A stretch of DNA of 64,000 bases from Bacteroidia bacterium. Lineage in GTDB: Bacteria; Bacteroidota; Bacteroidia; DATLTG01. Positions 7,676 through 16,588 of the stretch are shown here, piece after piece. Every line of letters begins with the position of its first letter. Position 1 is the first letter of the stretch. The notes beneath the pieces were generated by a model. That model was not told where the DNA came from and did no database searches. It was given only the letters and a program-made list of their open reading frames with translations. The stretch is taken from positions 1 to 64,000 of the forward strand of contig JBDTAC010000088.1 of the NCBI GenBank assembly GCA_039924845.1. The letters are read 5' to 3'. The position numbers and the translations under genes are program-made.

Positions 7676-7753
7676 AAGTGGATTCAATTTTTTTAATATC
7701 AAGCCAATATTGATATTATTTGAGCTTTAGCCGAACACATCAATATTACGGGA

Positions 7754-7819
7754 CAAAGATAGCATTCATGTAATAAATATCATTACACTTTAGCTGTAAA
7801 GACTTACATATATCACAGG
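7754..7819 (-). promoter_or_regulatory. TGTAA-type promoter of the YtxH operon
   Basis: Plus-strand view: CAAAGATA at 7754-7761 (a perfect TATCTTTG on the coding strand), TTACA at 7783-7787, TTACATATATCACAG at 7804-7818. Spacings are 29 and 21 bp; this is the one site with 29. Confidence 0.7.
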
Positions 7820-7845
7820 TTTTTCAATTTTCCTGAGATTAGGTT

Positions 7846-8238
7846 TTATCTGTGCCTATCGCTACCTGATTTCATCCATTTATCAGCCATTCTCAATAGA
7901 TTTTCTAATTGGAATGGTTTAACGATATAATCATCGGCGCCAAGTTTTAATGCTGCCTTCCGATCAACCTTTTCGGAATTTGATGTACTAAAAATAAAAG
8001 GAATATCGTATGTTCTGGCTGTTTCTAAAAGCAAACGCAAAACCTCATGTCCATCCATTTCACGCATTAAGACATCACATATTATTAAATTGGGAATATG
8101 TTCTCTGGCAAGTTCAACTCCCATTTTTCCGTTGCCGGCTATAAGAACCTTGTACCCTTTTAGTTCAAAATATTCGGATAAATTCTCAAGAATATCATTA
8201 TTGTCTTCAATAAGTAAGATTGTTTTCAATTGCATCAT
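7846..8238 (-). CDS. Single-domain CheY-like response regulator
   Basis: A 130-residue receiver domain with no output domain. The acidic pocket (Glu11, Asp12), the phosphoacceptor Asp55 (LIICDVLM), Ser84/Thr85 and Lys107 (IVKPF) are all in place, so it should be phosphorylated by a histidine kinase. No kinase gene is in the window. Members of this type pass phosphate in relays or bind partner proteins. It sits in the stress block but its own upstream region lacks the TGTAA repeats. Confidence 0.92.
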   Translation of the reverse strand: MMQLKTILLIEDNNDILENLSEYFELKGYKVLIAGNGKMGVELAREHIPNLIICDVLMREMDGHEVLRLLLETARTYDIPFIFSTSNSEKVDRKAALKLGADDYIVKPFQLENLLRMADKWMKSGSDRHR

Positions 8239-8440
8239 ACTCCGTTTGGTTTTACTTTCAACTTGTGTTAAGTGTGTTGATAACGCTTTTTAAGAAAGCA
8301 CACAAACATTAGAAAAGATATTTCGCCCCTCTCAAAATTTTATTTTATTCTCAAAATTTCTACGAAGTACTGCCATCACTACAACAAACCGCTATTGGAA
8401 ACTCAAACTTTCATTTAAACAATTTTTTAATTTTTAAAAA

Positions 8441-8471
8441 GGGTGCATTGAATGTAAAACTCAATGCACCC
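8441..8471 (-). terminator. Terminator of the lipoprotein/beta-barrel/lmo0937-like operon
   Basis: Stem GGGTGCATTGA/TCAATGCACCC with a 9-nt loop, A-run to the left and T-run to the right. It stands 9 bp after the lmo0937-like gene on the minus strand. Confidence 0.85.
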
Positions 8472-8479
8472 TTTTTTAT

Positions 8480-8635
8480 TTACAAAGATCTCCGCCCCTG
8501 AATAATTCTTAATAAAATCGCTATAATTGCAAGAACTAATAAGATATGAATAATTCCTCCTGCATTATATCCAAGAAATCCAACTGCCCAGCCAATAATT
8601 AATATTAAGGCTATAACATAAAGTGCGTTTCCCAT
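8480..8635 (-). CDS. lmo0937-family small membrane protein
   Basis: A 51-residue ORF that reads MGNALYVIALILIIGW, then VGFLGYNAGGIIHILLVLAI and a terminal AILLRIIQGRRSL. This is the pattern of the lmo0937/DUF5670 family: two short membrane helices around a GYxAGG(x)IH loop. The function is unknown; members are often induced by stress. It lies 45 bp downstream of the beta-barrel gene and just before a terminator, so it is the last gene of the operon starting at 9813. Confidence 0.88.
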   Translation of the reverse strand: MGNALYVIALILIIGWAVGFLGYNAGGIIHILLVLAIIAILLRIIQGRRSL

Positions 8636-8680
8636 AATTTCTTTGTTTTAATATTAAATTGTGATAATAAGTTCTATTTT

Positions 8681-9319
8681 CTAAAGTCTAAATCCGATGT
8701 CTATTTGACCGCTAACGTTTTTATACCTTGGCGAAGAAGATGTTCCATCGCCATTATTGTCCTGAACATCCCAACCTACTCTTCCGCTTAAAACAACAAT
8801 TCCAATATTTATGTCCAAACCAGCCGCAATGCCAAATATATTTTTCCGTACGTTATTTAGTTCGAATTGCTGTTGTTGTTGGTAGCTCACAGCTGAACTT
8901 GTGAATACATCTTTTTGTTTCATGAGATAAGAATATTGAGGACCCACAAGCAAAGTAAGAAACGGACTTGGTTTAAGTGCAAGGAATATAGGGATATCTA
9001 AAAATGTACTTGTTCTGGTGAAAGTGTAAGGAAACCCTAATAAATCTCCAGTTGCTTTGAATCCCTTTTGCGTAACCAAAACCTCTGGTTGAACTCCCAA
9101 ATATGTTCCGATGGGAATTGCTAAAAAAGCTCCACCTGTGAAACCCAATTTAGCATCAGCATTAAAATCCTGTCCTTGGGTGTCATATACATTCGAGTAG
9201 CTTCCGCCAACTTTTACACCTATCTGTAATGCATTACGATTATCAGTAGTGTTGTCCTGTGCGTTAACTATAGTTCCCAGCAACAGAAATAATGCGGTAA
9301 TTTTAATTGTTTTTTTCAT
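8681..9319 (-). CDS. Outer membrane beta-barrel (PorT-like) protein
   Basis: A 212-residue protein with a cleavable signal peptide (about residues 1-20, ending VNAQ). The rest alternates hydrophobic and polar residues with Gly/aromatic turns, as in the PF13568 outer membrane beta-barrel family: GVKVGGSYSNV at the first strand, LGFTGGAFLAIPIG, LGVQPEVLVTQKG, and a C-terminal GQIDIGFRL strand. An eight-stranded barrel is likely. The role is unknown; it is between a coiled-coil lipoprotein and an lmo0937-like gene in one operon. Confidence 0.85.
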   Translation of the reverse strand: MKKTIKITALFLLLGTIVNAQDNTTDNRNALQIGVKVGGSYSNVYDTQGQDFNADAKLGFTGGAFLAIPIGTYLGVQPEVLVTQKGFKATGDLLGFPYTFTRTSTFLDIPIFLALKPSPFLTLLVGPQYSYLMKQKDVFTSSAVSYQQQQQFELNNVRKNIFGIAAGLDINIGIVVLSGRVGWDVQDNNGDGTSSSPRYKNVSGQIDIGFRL

Positions 9320-9342
9320 TTTTCTTGTTTTTTTAAGGTTAA

Positions 9343-9813
9343 TTATTTTGTATTATTTGTATTACTTTTAGTTAGGTCTTTTAATGCTTGTTGTAGATTA
9401 TCCATTTCGTGATTAAATCCAAGCTTAAAAGTTTCCCATTTATCATTGTCTTCTTCTTTGTAATTTGCTAATTCATTTTTCATTGCTTGATTTTTGGCTT
9501 CCAAATCATCTATCGTTTGTTCGTATCTGGCTTTCTCAGCCTTTTTCATTTTTTTGGAATCTTCCTTTAGTTCTGAAATGATTGAATCATTGGTTGCAAT
9601 TTTTCGATCTGATTCCAATTTGAACGCGTTATATTCTGTTGTATAATTTGCTTCTGCCTGCTTCAAATTTTTAGAAGCCTGGTTTACATTTGCTTGAGCG
9701 GTGTCTACTTTTGCCTCAGCGGTATTTGCCTTTTCAGAAGAGGAGGAACAGCCTGTCATAATCGTTCCTGCAATAAAAGCGGTGAGCGCAAGCGTAAAAA
9801 TTGTTTTTTTCAT
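9343..9813 (-). CDS. Coiled-coil lipoprotein
   Basis: A 156-residue protein with a lipoprotein signal (lipobox IMTGC, Cys22). The mature chain is nearly all charged helix with heptad patterns (AEAKVDTAQANVNQASKNLK; later KKAEKARYEQTIDDLEAKNQ), predicting a long coiled coil. It is reminiscent of Lpp- or YtxH-type periplasmic spacers, but no function is known. It is the first gene of the operon 9813-8480 and carries a TGTAA-type promoter. Confidence 0.75.
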   Translation of the reverse strand: MKKTIFTLALTAFIAGTIMTGCSSSSEKANTAEAKVDTAQANVNQASKNLKQAEANYTTEYNAFKLESDRKIATNDSIISELKEDSKKMKKAEKARYEQTIDDLEAKNQAMKNELANYKEEDNDKWETFKLGFNHEMDNLQQALKDLTKSNTNNTK

Positions 9814-9875
9814 ATTTGTTTTTTTAAGGATTTAATTGATTTCTTTATTATCATATATGATAAATTTTCATGCAA

Positions 9876-9941
9876 CAAAGATGAGGAAGTAAATAGGGGT
9901 GAGTGTTACAGAAGGCTTATTATAAGTTACATCATTCACAC
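9876..9941 (-). promoter_or_regulatory. TGTAA-type promoter of the lipoprotein/beta-barrel operon
   Basis: Plus-strand view: CAAAGATG at 9876-9883, TTACA at 9906-9910, TTACATCATTCACAC at 9927-9941. Spacings are 30 and 21 bp. It lies immediately beyond the 3' end of the mddA-like gene. Confidence 0.78.
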
Positions 9942-9945
9942 ATTG

Positions 9946-10683
9946 TTATTTGCTAATTTTAGTTAGCGGGAAAAACATTGGTACTTCCCTCTGATAATCT
10001 TCATAAGCCTTTCCAATAAGCTTACGAAGATCTTTTTCTTCTAAATATTTTACTGCAATGAAAATATAGATGCTTGTTATTATGGCAAACATAAGATGTC
10101 CGGAAGTCATGACGGGTGTTACCCAAAATGCGATAAGAAACCCTAACATCATTGGATGTCTAATAATTTTATATAAATAGTTAACTTTAAACGTAGGATT
10201 TTGAGTTTGTTTGTTTTTGAGATTATCAAAAACCTGCTTTAACCCAAACATCTCAAAATGACTGATCATAAATGAAGATAAAAAAGCAAGAAGCCATCCC
10301 AGAAGAAATACACCTGTTAAAGCGAAAGAGATATTTTCGTTTCCAACCTTCCAAATTACAGTCTTCATTGGTTGCCATTTCCAGTAAATAAATATTAATA
10401 CCAAACTTGACGACAAAACATAAGTGCTACGTTCTATTGCAGGATTTACAAAAGCGGTAAGCCACTTTTTAAATGCTGGTCTGGCCATTACACTATGTTG
10501 TACTGCAAAAAGACTTAATAAGAAAACATTAACTATTATTGATTGTAATAATGTAGTTTCCGCTCCAGAATCGATTGATTTTGGCACAAAAAAGTTCCCG
10601 ATAAATCCAATTGCATATAAAGTAGCTATAATAAAAAATGAATAGGCAATTATTCCATATAAAAAGAAGATTGATTTTTTCAT
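9946..10683 (-). CDS. mddA: Methanethiol S-methyltransferase-like (MddA) membrane protein
   Basis: A 245-residue integral membrane protein with six or so hydrophobic segments. Hallmarks of MddA are present in order: QHSVMARPAFKKW, PAIERSTYVLSSSL, the ISHFEMFGLKQV segment, LYKIIRHPMMLGF (the SAM-binding RHP motif of isoprenylcysteine methyltransferase-like enzymes), TPVMTSGHLMFA and the C-terminal LEEKDL...Y..YQ..VPMFFP. The family methylates methanethiol to dimethyl sulfide. It is the last gene of the operon 16485-9946, 46 bp after the OmpA gene. The chemistry is inferred from family resemblance. Confidence 0.85.
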   Translation of the reverse strand: MKKSIFFLYGIIAYSFFIIATLYAIGFIGNFFVPKSIDSGAETTLLQSIIVNVFLLSLFAVQHSVMARPAFKKWLTAFVNPAIERSTYVLSSSLVLIFIYWKWQPMKTVIWKVGNENISFALTGVFLLGWLLAFLSSFMISHFEMFGLKQVFDNLKNKQTQNPTFKVNYLYKIIRHPMMLGFLIAFWVTPVMTSGHLMFAIITSIYIFIAVKYLEEKDLRKLIGKAYEDYQREVPMFFPLTKISK

Positions 10684-10729
10684 TCTATTAATACCTCTCA
10701 GTTATTTTTTTCTATGAAAAAGTAGTGCA

Positions 10730-12700
10730 TTACTTTTTTAAAACCACGGGACTACTTACAATGGTAAATTCTGTGCACCTGCTTTTTTGACGCTCATCAT
10801 CAGAACAACTTGGCACAACATTTACATCACAAGAACATGCATTTACTAATTTTGCTTCGCCATATCCTTTACCCGAAATTCGTTTGGGATTTGTAATCCT
10901 TTCTTTAATATAATTCTCTGACGCATTTGCTCTTTCATCAGACAATTCTTTGTTATATGCTTCGGTTCCTCGACAATCCGTATATGATTTTAATTCAACT
11001 GTCATATTGGGATATTGGTTCAATACTTTAACTATTTTATTTAATTCCGTTTCAGCATCCGGACGGATATTGTATTTATCGAAATCAAAGTAAATGGTAC
11101 TAAATTTCACTCCTTTTATCTTCCCTAAATCAGTCCTTTCTTGAGGACCTTCTTTTATTGTCTTGTCAATAACTTCTTCTTTTGCAAGGAGTATCACATC
11201 AGCTTTTACAAGACTATCCGTACCAAAGGTATTGGCAATGGTATCGCCATCCATATAGGCTGCTTTTTTACCAATTAATTTATAGTTTTGATCAGCATCT
11301 GCTAAAAAGCGATATGTTGCATCATTCTCAGTTGTTACGGTATCTATTGTATTTCCTTTATCATCCAGTAATGTCATAAATGTTTTAGCAACAGGATTTC
11401 CAGTTTCGTCTTTTGCAGTGCCTACTATCATTTTTCTAAGATCTACTCCTTTTAAAAATTGAACGGAATAAATATCGTCATCTCCTTTTCCTCCAACTCT
11501 GTTAGAAGAAAAATATCCTTTCATTTTATCGTCAACAATCATAGCAAAATCATCATACTGCGTATTTAACGGGGCCCCTGCATTATATACAGAATCAATT
11601 CCCAAACTATTTTTTTTAGAAATAAATATATCTAAGCCGCCAAGTCCAAAATGCCCATCAGAAGCGAAGAATAAGGTTTTGCTGCTTTCTTCATAAAATG
11701 GGAATAACTCATCGCCTTCTGTATTTATCTTATTACCAAGGTTAACAGGAGTTGTCCATATCCCTTTTGCATCTTTTGTTGTTTTATAAATATCTACTCC
11801 TCCAAAACCTCCCGGCATATCGCTTGCAAAATACATCGTGTTTCCATCTGCTGATAAACAAGGGTCTCCAACCGAGTATGCATCATTATTATAAGTAAAT
11901 GGTTCTGGTTTCGACCATTTCCCATCTTTAAAATTACTAAAGCAGATTTGGAGATCTATCACTTTATCTTTTCTTTTATCATGTTTGATGTTTCTAGTAA
12001 ATGCCATAAAAGTGCCGTCTTTACTAAAACTTGCAGGCCCATCGTGCATTTTACTGTCTAAACTTTTATCGAAAATATGCGGCTTTTCTAATTGACCATT
12101 CTTAACATCTGAAACATACATTTTCAAGAATGGTTTCCCATTCAAATTGTATGTTCTTTTAATCCACTTAGGAGTAGCTCTTGTAGATGAAAAAACAATT
12201 TTATCTTTATAAAAGCAAGTACCAAAATCTTGGTCATCAGTATTAAAATCAAGATCAAGTAATTTGTATTTACCGTCATCTTTTACTAAATCATTCAACT
12301 TGCCTTTGTTTGCTTCATAATCCTTTGCTCGCAAATCAGTTGGTTTTAGTTCATAGAACTTATCCATTTCTTTGTTGGATTCTTCATATTTACCATTGCT
12401 TCTCAAAATCATTGCATAATTATAATAATCTTCTGGTAAGACGCCCTGGGAATTGGTTATTAATTTTGAATACACGACTTCTGACTCTACGTTTTTACCA
12501 ACAGCCCGATAACTTTGAGCCAACTTTCGCTGTCCATCAACAGTTAGGTTTTTTGTGTGTGTATACGCATCAATGGCATCGTTATACGAATAACTAAAAG
12601 CATATTTATCTCCTCTTTTTTCTTTGCGCGACTTTTCTTGAGCCTTTGTGTTTATACTAATACTAATTAGCACGATTATTGGAATAATTATTTTTTTCAT
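10730..12700 (-). CDS. PorE-like OmpA-family protein (TPR, beta-propeller, OmpA)
   Basis: A 656-residue exported protein. Order: signal peptide (residues 1-20), TPR-like helices (25-130), a WD40/PD40-like beta-propeller (150-410; repeats such as GDPCLSADGNTMYFASDMPGGFGGVDIY), a carboxypeptidase-regulatory-like domain (425-500) and a C-terminal OmpA domain (540-650; FSTIYFDFDKYNIRPDA, and TDCRGTEAYN with SDERAN for peptidoglycan binding). This is the architecture of the T9SS protein PorE, except that no lipobox Cys is seen. It lies directly after a PorP/SprF gene and probably anchors that system to the cell wall. Confidence 0.88.
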   Translation of the reverse strand: MKKIIIPIIVLISISINTKAQEKSRKEKRGDKYAFSYSYNDAIDAYTHTKNLTVDGQRKLAQSYRAVGKNVESEVVYSKLITNSQGVLPEDYYNYAMILRSNGKYEESNKEMDKFYELKPTDLRAKDYEANKGKLNDLVKDDGKYKLLDLDFNTDDQDFGTCFYKDKIVFSSTRATPKWIKRTYNLNGKPFLKMYVSDVKNGQLEKPHIFDKSLDSKMHDGPASFSKDGTFMAFTRNIKHDKRKDKVIDLQICFSNFKDGKWSKPEPFTYNNDAYSVGDPCLSADGNTMYFASDMPGGFGGVDIYKTTKDAKGIWTTPVNLGNKINTEGDELFPFYEESSKTLFFASDGHFGLGGLDIFISKKNSLGIDSVYNAGAPLNTQYDDFAMIVDDKMKGYFSSNRVGGKGDDDIYSVQFLKGVDLRKMIVGTAKDETGNPVAKTFMTLLDDKGNTIDTVTTENDATYRFLADADQNYKLIGKKAAYMDGDTIANTFGTDSLVKADVILLAKEEVIDKTIKEGPQERTDLGKIKGVKFSTIYFDFDKYNIRPDAETELNKIVKVLNQYPNMTVELKSYTDCRGTEAYNKELSDERANASENYIKERITNPKRISGKGYGEAKLVNACSCDVNVVPSCSDDERQKSRCTEFTIVSSPVVLKK

Positions 12701-12720
12701 TTGAGTATGTTTTTATTTTT

Positions 12721-13662
12721 TTAAAAATATCTAGGAGAATGTATTTGTTTGTCGCTTGGAAATATAAAATCGTATCTCAATACAATTTCATTACTTCCCT
12801 GGTTATACCGGGATGTTGCTAATCCAAATGACCAATCGTATGAATAGCCAATATGAAACTGTTCTGTAATATTTACACCAACTAAAGCGCCAAAAGAATC
12901 GCCAGTGCGAAACATGGCACCAAGCAATAATTTTTTCATGATAACGAAAGAAGCTGTAAGATCAGCCTGAGCAGGAGCGCCAGCCGTTACTTTCAGAAAA
13001 GCTGTTGGTTTAAACCCAAGGTTATCGCTAACTTTAAGCATTGCTCCTGTAATCAGAAAATAAGTTCTTTGCTCGTTTCCTACCAATGTACTTCCATCTG
13101 GCTGATTTATTACAGAATAATTATTCTGTAATAAATCAGGTACTGAAATACCTGCATAAAAGCTTTCTCTGTAATAATATGCGCCAAAACCAAAATTAGG
13201 TGTAACGTGGCTATTGATATTATTTTGAAATACGACATCATTTTGTTGATCCAGATTCAGGGTATTCAGGTTCGCCTGAAACATATCTGCACCAGCACTT
13301 ATACCAAGTGCTAATTTGGACACTGCATTCATTTTCATGATGTATGCAAAATCAACTGCAAACGATGTATTATTTATAGGACCTATTTTATCATTCAATA
13401 CAGACAAGCCTATGCCAAGATGCTCGTTTTGCAAAGGTGCATGTATGGTTAATGTTTGGGTCGTTGGCGCACCACTAAAACCAACCCATTGGTCACGGGC
13501 GAGTGCCGTTACGGTCAAAGCCTCTCTGCTTCCAGCATAGGCCGGGTTAATAGCTAAGGTATTATACATATAATGGGTAAACAAAGGAGCTTGTTGTGCA
13601 CGAACTGTTATATTTCCTAAGGCTAACACCAATACAGGAATTATTTTTTTTAGTGTTTTCAT
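12721..13662 (-). CDS. PorP/SprF-family type IX secretion membrane protein
   Basis: A 313-residue outer-membrane beta-barrel protein. The signal peptide ends VRAQ (about 22). The family hallmark PLFTHYMYNTLAINPAYAGS follows directly. Later come LGIGLSVLNDKIGP, GFGAYYY and the C-terminal IGYSYDWS...NEIVLRYDF. PorP/SprF proteins help deliver and hold T9SS substrates with type B sorting domains at the cell surface. The gene lies 36 bp after the large substrate gene (13699-16485) and 20 bp before the PorE-like gene, which is the classical arrangement. Confidence 0.93.
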   Translation of the reverse strand: MKTLKKIIPVLVLALGNITVRAQQAPLFTHYMYNTLAINPAYAGSREALTVTALARDQWVGFSGAPTTQTLTIHAPLQNEHLGIGLSVLNDKIGPINNTSFAVDFAYIMKMNAVSKLALGISAGADMFQANLNTLNLDQQNDVVFQNNINSHVTPNFGFGAYYYRESFYAGISVPDLLQNNYSVINQPDGSTLVGNEQRTYFLITGAMLKVSDNLGFKPTAFLKVTAGAPAQADLTASFVIMKKLLLGAMFRTGDSFGALVGVNITEQFHIGYSYDWSFGLATSRYNQGSNEIVLRYDFIFPSDKQIHSPRYF

Positions 13663-13698
13663 GTGTTTTTATTTTGATGGTTATTTTTTTATTTTATT

Positions 13699-16485
13699 TT
13701 ATTTATTGAGATAAATAGTTCCTTTAAAAATGGTTGATCCATCGCCCAAATCAAGTATATAGAAGTATGTTCCAACTGGTAATACATCTCCTCCAACTCT
13801 CAATCCTATGGCACATCTGCCATCCCAGTTGTTTTGATAAGGACTCGCTTCAAATACTTTATCTCCCCAACGATTATAAATCTCAAATTTATTTTTAGGA
13901 TAATATTCAATTCCTCTGATTACAAACAAATCATTTATTCCGTCACCATTAGGAGAGAAGCCCTCAGGAATATTAAAATCGGTTGGAAAAGTTTCGACAG
14001 TAGAAGTATTGTTTGAGAGATTTCCGTCTGCTTGATTACCAGAAACAAACACTGTATTAACATAATTTCCCCCTGCAATCACCTTAGCAGTAATTGTTAA
14101 GGTATCAGATGTTCCACCTGGTATCGTTCCGATTGTCCATAAGCCAGTTGAAGAACTATAACTTCCAGATGTTGTTGTTGATGAAACATAGGCATATCCA
14201 CTTTGCAATGCTTCATTAACTACTACTCCTGTTGCATTTCCTAAACTATTATTTGTAACAACAATAGTAAATACGACCGTATGTCCGATAAAAGGGGTTG
14301 TAGTACTTACTGTTTTGACAACACTCAAATCAACATTACAGTTGTTTACTACAACTATAGTAGTAGAAGGCGTAGATGTACAACCACCATCTGTTACTGT
14401 TAAAGAATAGGTGCCTGCATCTGATAATGCTACTGGATTAATTACTGGATTTTGTAAAGATGATAAATAACCGTTTGAGCCTGTCCATGAATATGTTGCT
14501 CCGACTACAGTTGAAGCTGTTAACATAATTGAGTCGCCCGAACAAACAGGAGAGTTACTTCCGGCTATAGCAATTGGTAGCGGATTAACTGTAAGCGATA
14601 CATTTATTGAAGTATCATTTCCGCAAGCTCCACTAACAATAACATTATAGTTCAATGCAGCATCCAAAACAGTAGCAGGATTAATTGTAAGAGTTGCAGA
14701 AGTTGCACCTGAAATATTTCCACCATTTATTAAATTTACAGTTCCTTTTCTCCACTGATAAGTGAGTGCTCCTCCCGTTGCTGTTACAGAGAATGTAATT
14801 GAATCTCCTACGCAAGCAATTTTATTATTTGGCTGAGATGTAATAATGGTAGCAGGATTAACTGTAAGCGATACATTTATTGAAGTATCATTTGGCGGTG
14901 TTGATCCGCTAACAATAACATTATAGTTCAATGCAGCATCCAAAACAGTAGCAGGATTAATTGTAAGAGTTGCAGAAGTTGCACCTGAAATATTTCCTCC
15001 GTTTATTAAATTTACAGTTCCTTTTCTCCATTGATACGTTAAACCTGTTCCTGTTGCAGTAACTGAAAAGCTTATAGAATCACCGGCACATACAATTTGA
15101 TTAACCGGTTGTGTTGTAATAATAGGAGGAGCAGCAATTACACAAGTACCCACAGGAACCAACACGTGGGTTGAAAAAGTATTTATGGCACCCACAGATG
15201 TAAGCACTCTTCCTTCTATTTGAACTCCTGTTTTTAAGGTGATGGCTCCTGTTGAAACAATTGTTCCTTTAAAAACGGAAAAATCATTTATAGTAGCTGC
15301 ACCACTAATTTTCCAAAATACATTTTTTGCCTGTGCTCCATTTTGTAATACAACAGTTGAATATGTACTGGTAGAAAATGCTCCATTTACCTGGAGAACA
15401 AATACAGCAGCAGGATCTCCTTCTGCATTTAAAAAGAGAGTATCTGTAAATGTTACGGCAGAATTCATAACATAAGTATGTGGTGTAAGAACGAGACTAT
15501 ATCCAAAATTGGCAGGATATAACAATTCGATATCACTCGGTAATAAATTCAAATAATTATAAGCAGGCCCGATATCAGTTGCACATGCATTTGTAGAACC
15601 ATCAGGACTCGAATGAATAGTGCCTGTTACTTTCAAAGGGTCATAACCAAGTGTTGACCCTAAATTAGTTCCTACATCTCCAGTAACAAATGAAGCAAAA
15701 TCATCTGTAACAGGTCCGTCAGCAGAAAATATTGCATAACATGCTGCTGAAGCAAGATTCGGAGGTATGGGTCCAGTAAGCGTAGGGCTTCCACAACCAA
15801 TGGGTGTAAAAGCGACAAGGCCTGTATTAACACTGATAGCACCTGTTGTAGAAAGTGCTCTTCCTTCCAGCAAAACACCTGTAGCGATATTAATAGCAGC
15901 ATTATGAACTATAATATTTCCTCTCATTTTAGTTCCGGTAGCAATATTTACTACGCCTTCTACCAGCCAAAATACATTGCACGCCTTTGCTCCGTTAATT
16001 AATTTAACTTCAGAAGCAGGTCCTGTAGAAAAGTCAGATCCTAATTGGAATAAGAAATAAGCATTCGGGTTTCCTCCACCATCTAAAGTAAGTACACCTA
16101 CAAGTGAAGGAGTAGCAGGTAATGTAATGGAATATATTCCAGGAGATAAAGTTTCTCCTCCCAATAATGGAACATGTGGTGTAGCTGGTCCCTGCGCACT
16201 TAGGTTAAGATAAACCGTATTCAAATCAGCAACTGCTGTTGCCGTAACACCATCTCCAGCGCGCATTACGCCATCTACATTTCCAAAACCGGAATTGCCA
16301 CCTATTTGTGAACCTACATCTCCTGTAATGTGAGAGTTTATTCCCGCACCAGTGTGAGTAATTGCTCCATTTGAGGAAAAAATAACAAACTGACTGACAG
16401 TTCCTAAGCTGGGTGCTTGTCCAAAATTTACTTTTGGAAAACACAAAGTCACAGCTGTTATTATTAGTAATAATTTATTTTTCAT
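13699..16485 (-). CDS. T9SS surface protein with two DUF3494 domains, Ig repeats and type B sorting domain
   Basis: A 928-residue secreted protein. Order: signal peptide (1-22), DUF3494 domain 1 (about 24-228), DUF3494 domain 2 (240-445), two nearly identical Ig-like domains (455-632), a third Ig/PKD-like domain (634-715), a DUF11-type domain (717-835) and a type B sorting domain (840-928, PEGFSPNGDGINDLFVIRG; NRWGDKVFE). Both DUF3494 units show the GDVG turn and the VFWxVxG..NI strand. It is probably an ice-binding-like or adhesive surface protein exported by T9SS with the PorP/SprF protein encoded next to it. It is the first gene of the operon. Confidence 0.92.
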   Translation of the reverse strand: MKNKLLLIITAVTLCFPKVNFGQAPSLGTVSQFVIFSSNGAITHTGAGINSHITGDVGSQIGGNSGFGNVDGVMRAGDGVTATAVADLNTVYLNLSAQGPATPHVPLLGGETLSPGIYSITLPATPSLVGVLTLDGGGNPNAYFLFQLGSDFSTGPASEVKLINGAKACNVFWLVEGVVNIATGTKMRGNIIVHNAAINIATGVLLEGRALSTTGAISVNTGLVAFTPIGCGSPTLTGPIPPNLASAACYAIFSADGPVTDDFASFVTGDVGTNLGSTLGYDPLKVTGTIHSSPDGSTNACATDIGPAYNYLNLLPSDIELLYPANFGYSLVLTPHTYVMNSAVTFTDTLFLNAEGDPAAVFVLQVNGAFSTSTYSTVVLQNGAQAKNVFWKISGAATINDFSVFKGTIVSTGAITLKTGVQIEGRVLTSVGAINTFSTHVLVPVGTCVIAAPPIITTQPVNQIVCAGDSISFSVTATGTGLTYQWRKGTVNLINGGNISGATSATLTINPATVLDAALNYNVIVSGSTPPNDTSINVSLTVNPATIITSQPNNKIACVGDSITFSVTATGGALTYQWRKGTVNLINGGNISGATSATLTINPATVLDAALNYNVIVSGACGNDTSINVSLTVNPLPIAIAGSNSPVCSGDSIMLTASTVVGATYSWTGSNGYLSSLQNPVINPVALSDAGTYSLTVTDGGCTSTPSTTIVVVNNCNVDLSVVKTVSTTTPFIGHTVVFTIVVTNNSLGNATGVVVNEALQSGYAYVSSTTTSGSYSSSTGLWTIGTIPGGTSDTLTITAKVIAGGNYVNTVFVSGNQADGNLSNNTSTVETFPTDFNIPEGFSPNGDGINDLFVIRGIEYYPKNKFEIYNRWGDKVFEASPYQNNWDGRCAIGLRVGGDVLPVGTYFYILDLGDGSTIFKGTIYLNK
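14582..15128 (-). repeat. Two nearly identical Ig-domain repeats inside 13699-16485
   Basis: The blocks at 14582-14853 and 14859-15128 encode the same Ig-like domain, with matching positions 276 bp (92 codons) apart. The core (matching from 14635 and from 14911) is nearly identical in DNA, pointing to recent duplication. Confidence 0.85.
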
Positions 16486-16522
16486 AATTTAAAATTTTAT
16501 TTGTGAATTAATTATCACGGAG

Positions 16523-16588
16523 CAAAAATGCGGCAGAAAGAGGCGCTATGTTTTACATATTAAAAAGATGTTGTTACATCATTCACAC
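16523..16588 (-). promoter_or_regulatory. TGTAA-type promoter of the DUF3494/SprF/PorE/mddA operon
   Basis: Plus-strand view: CAAAAATG at 16523-16530, TTACA at 16553-16557, TTACATCATTCACAC at 16574-16588. Spacings are 30 and 21 bp. The operator overlaps the 3' end of the catalase gene. Confidence 0.76.

Noticed and set aside
8239-8440. TGTAA-type promoter for the CheY-like gene
   Set aside because: No pair of TTACA-like repeats at 30 and 51 bp from a CAAA box was found.
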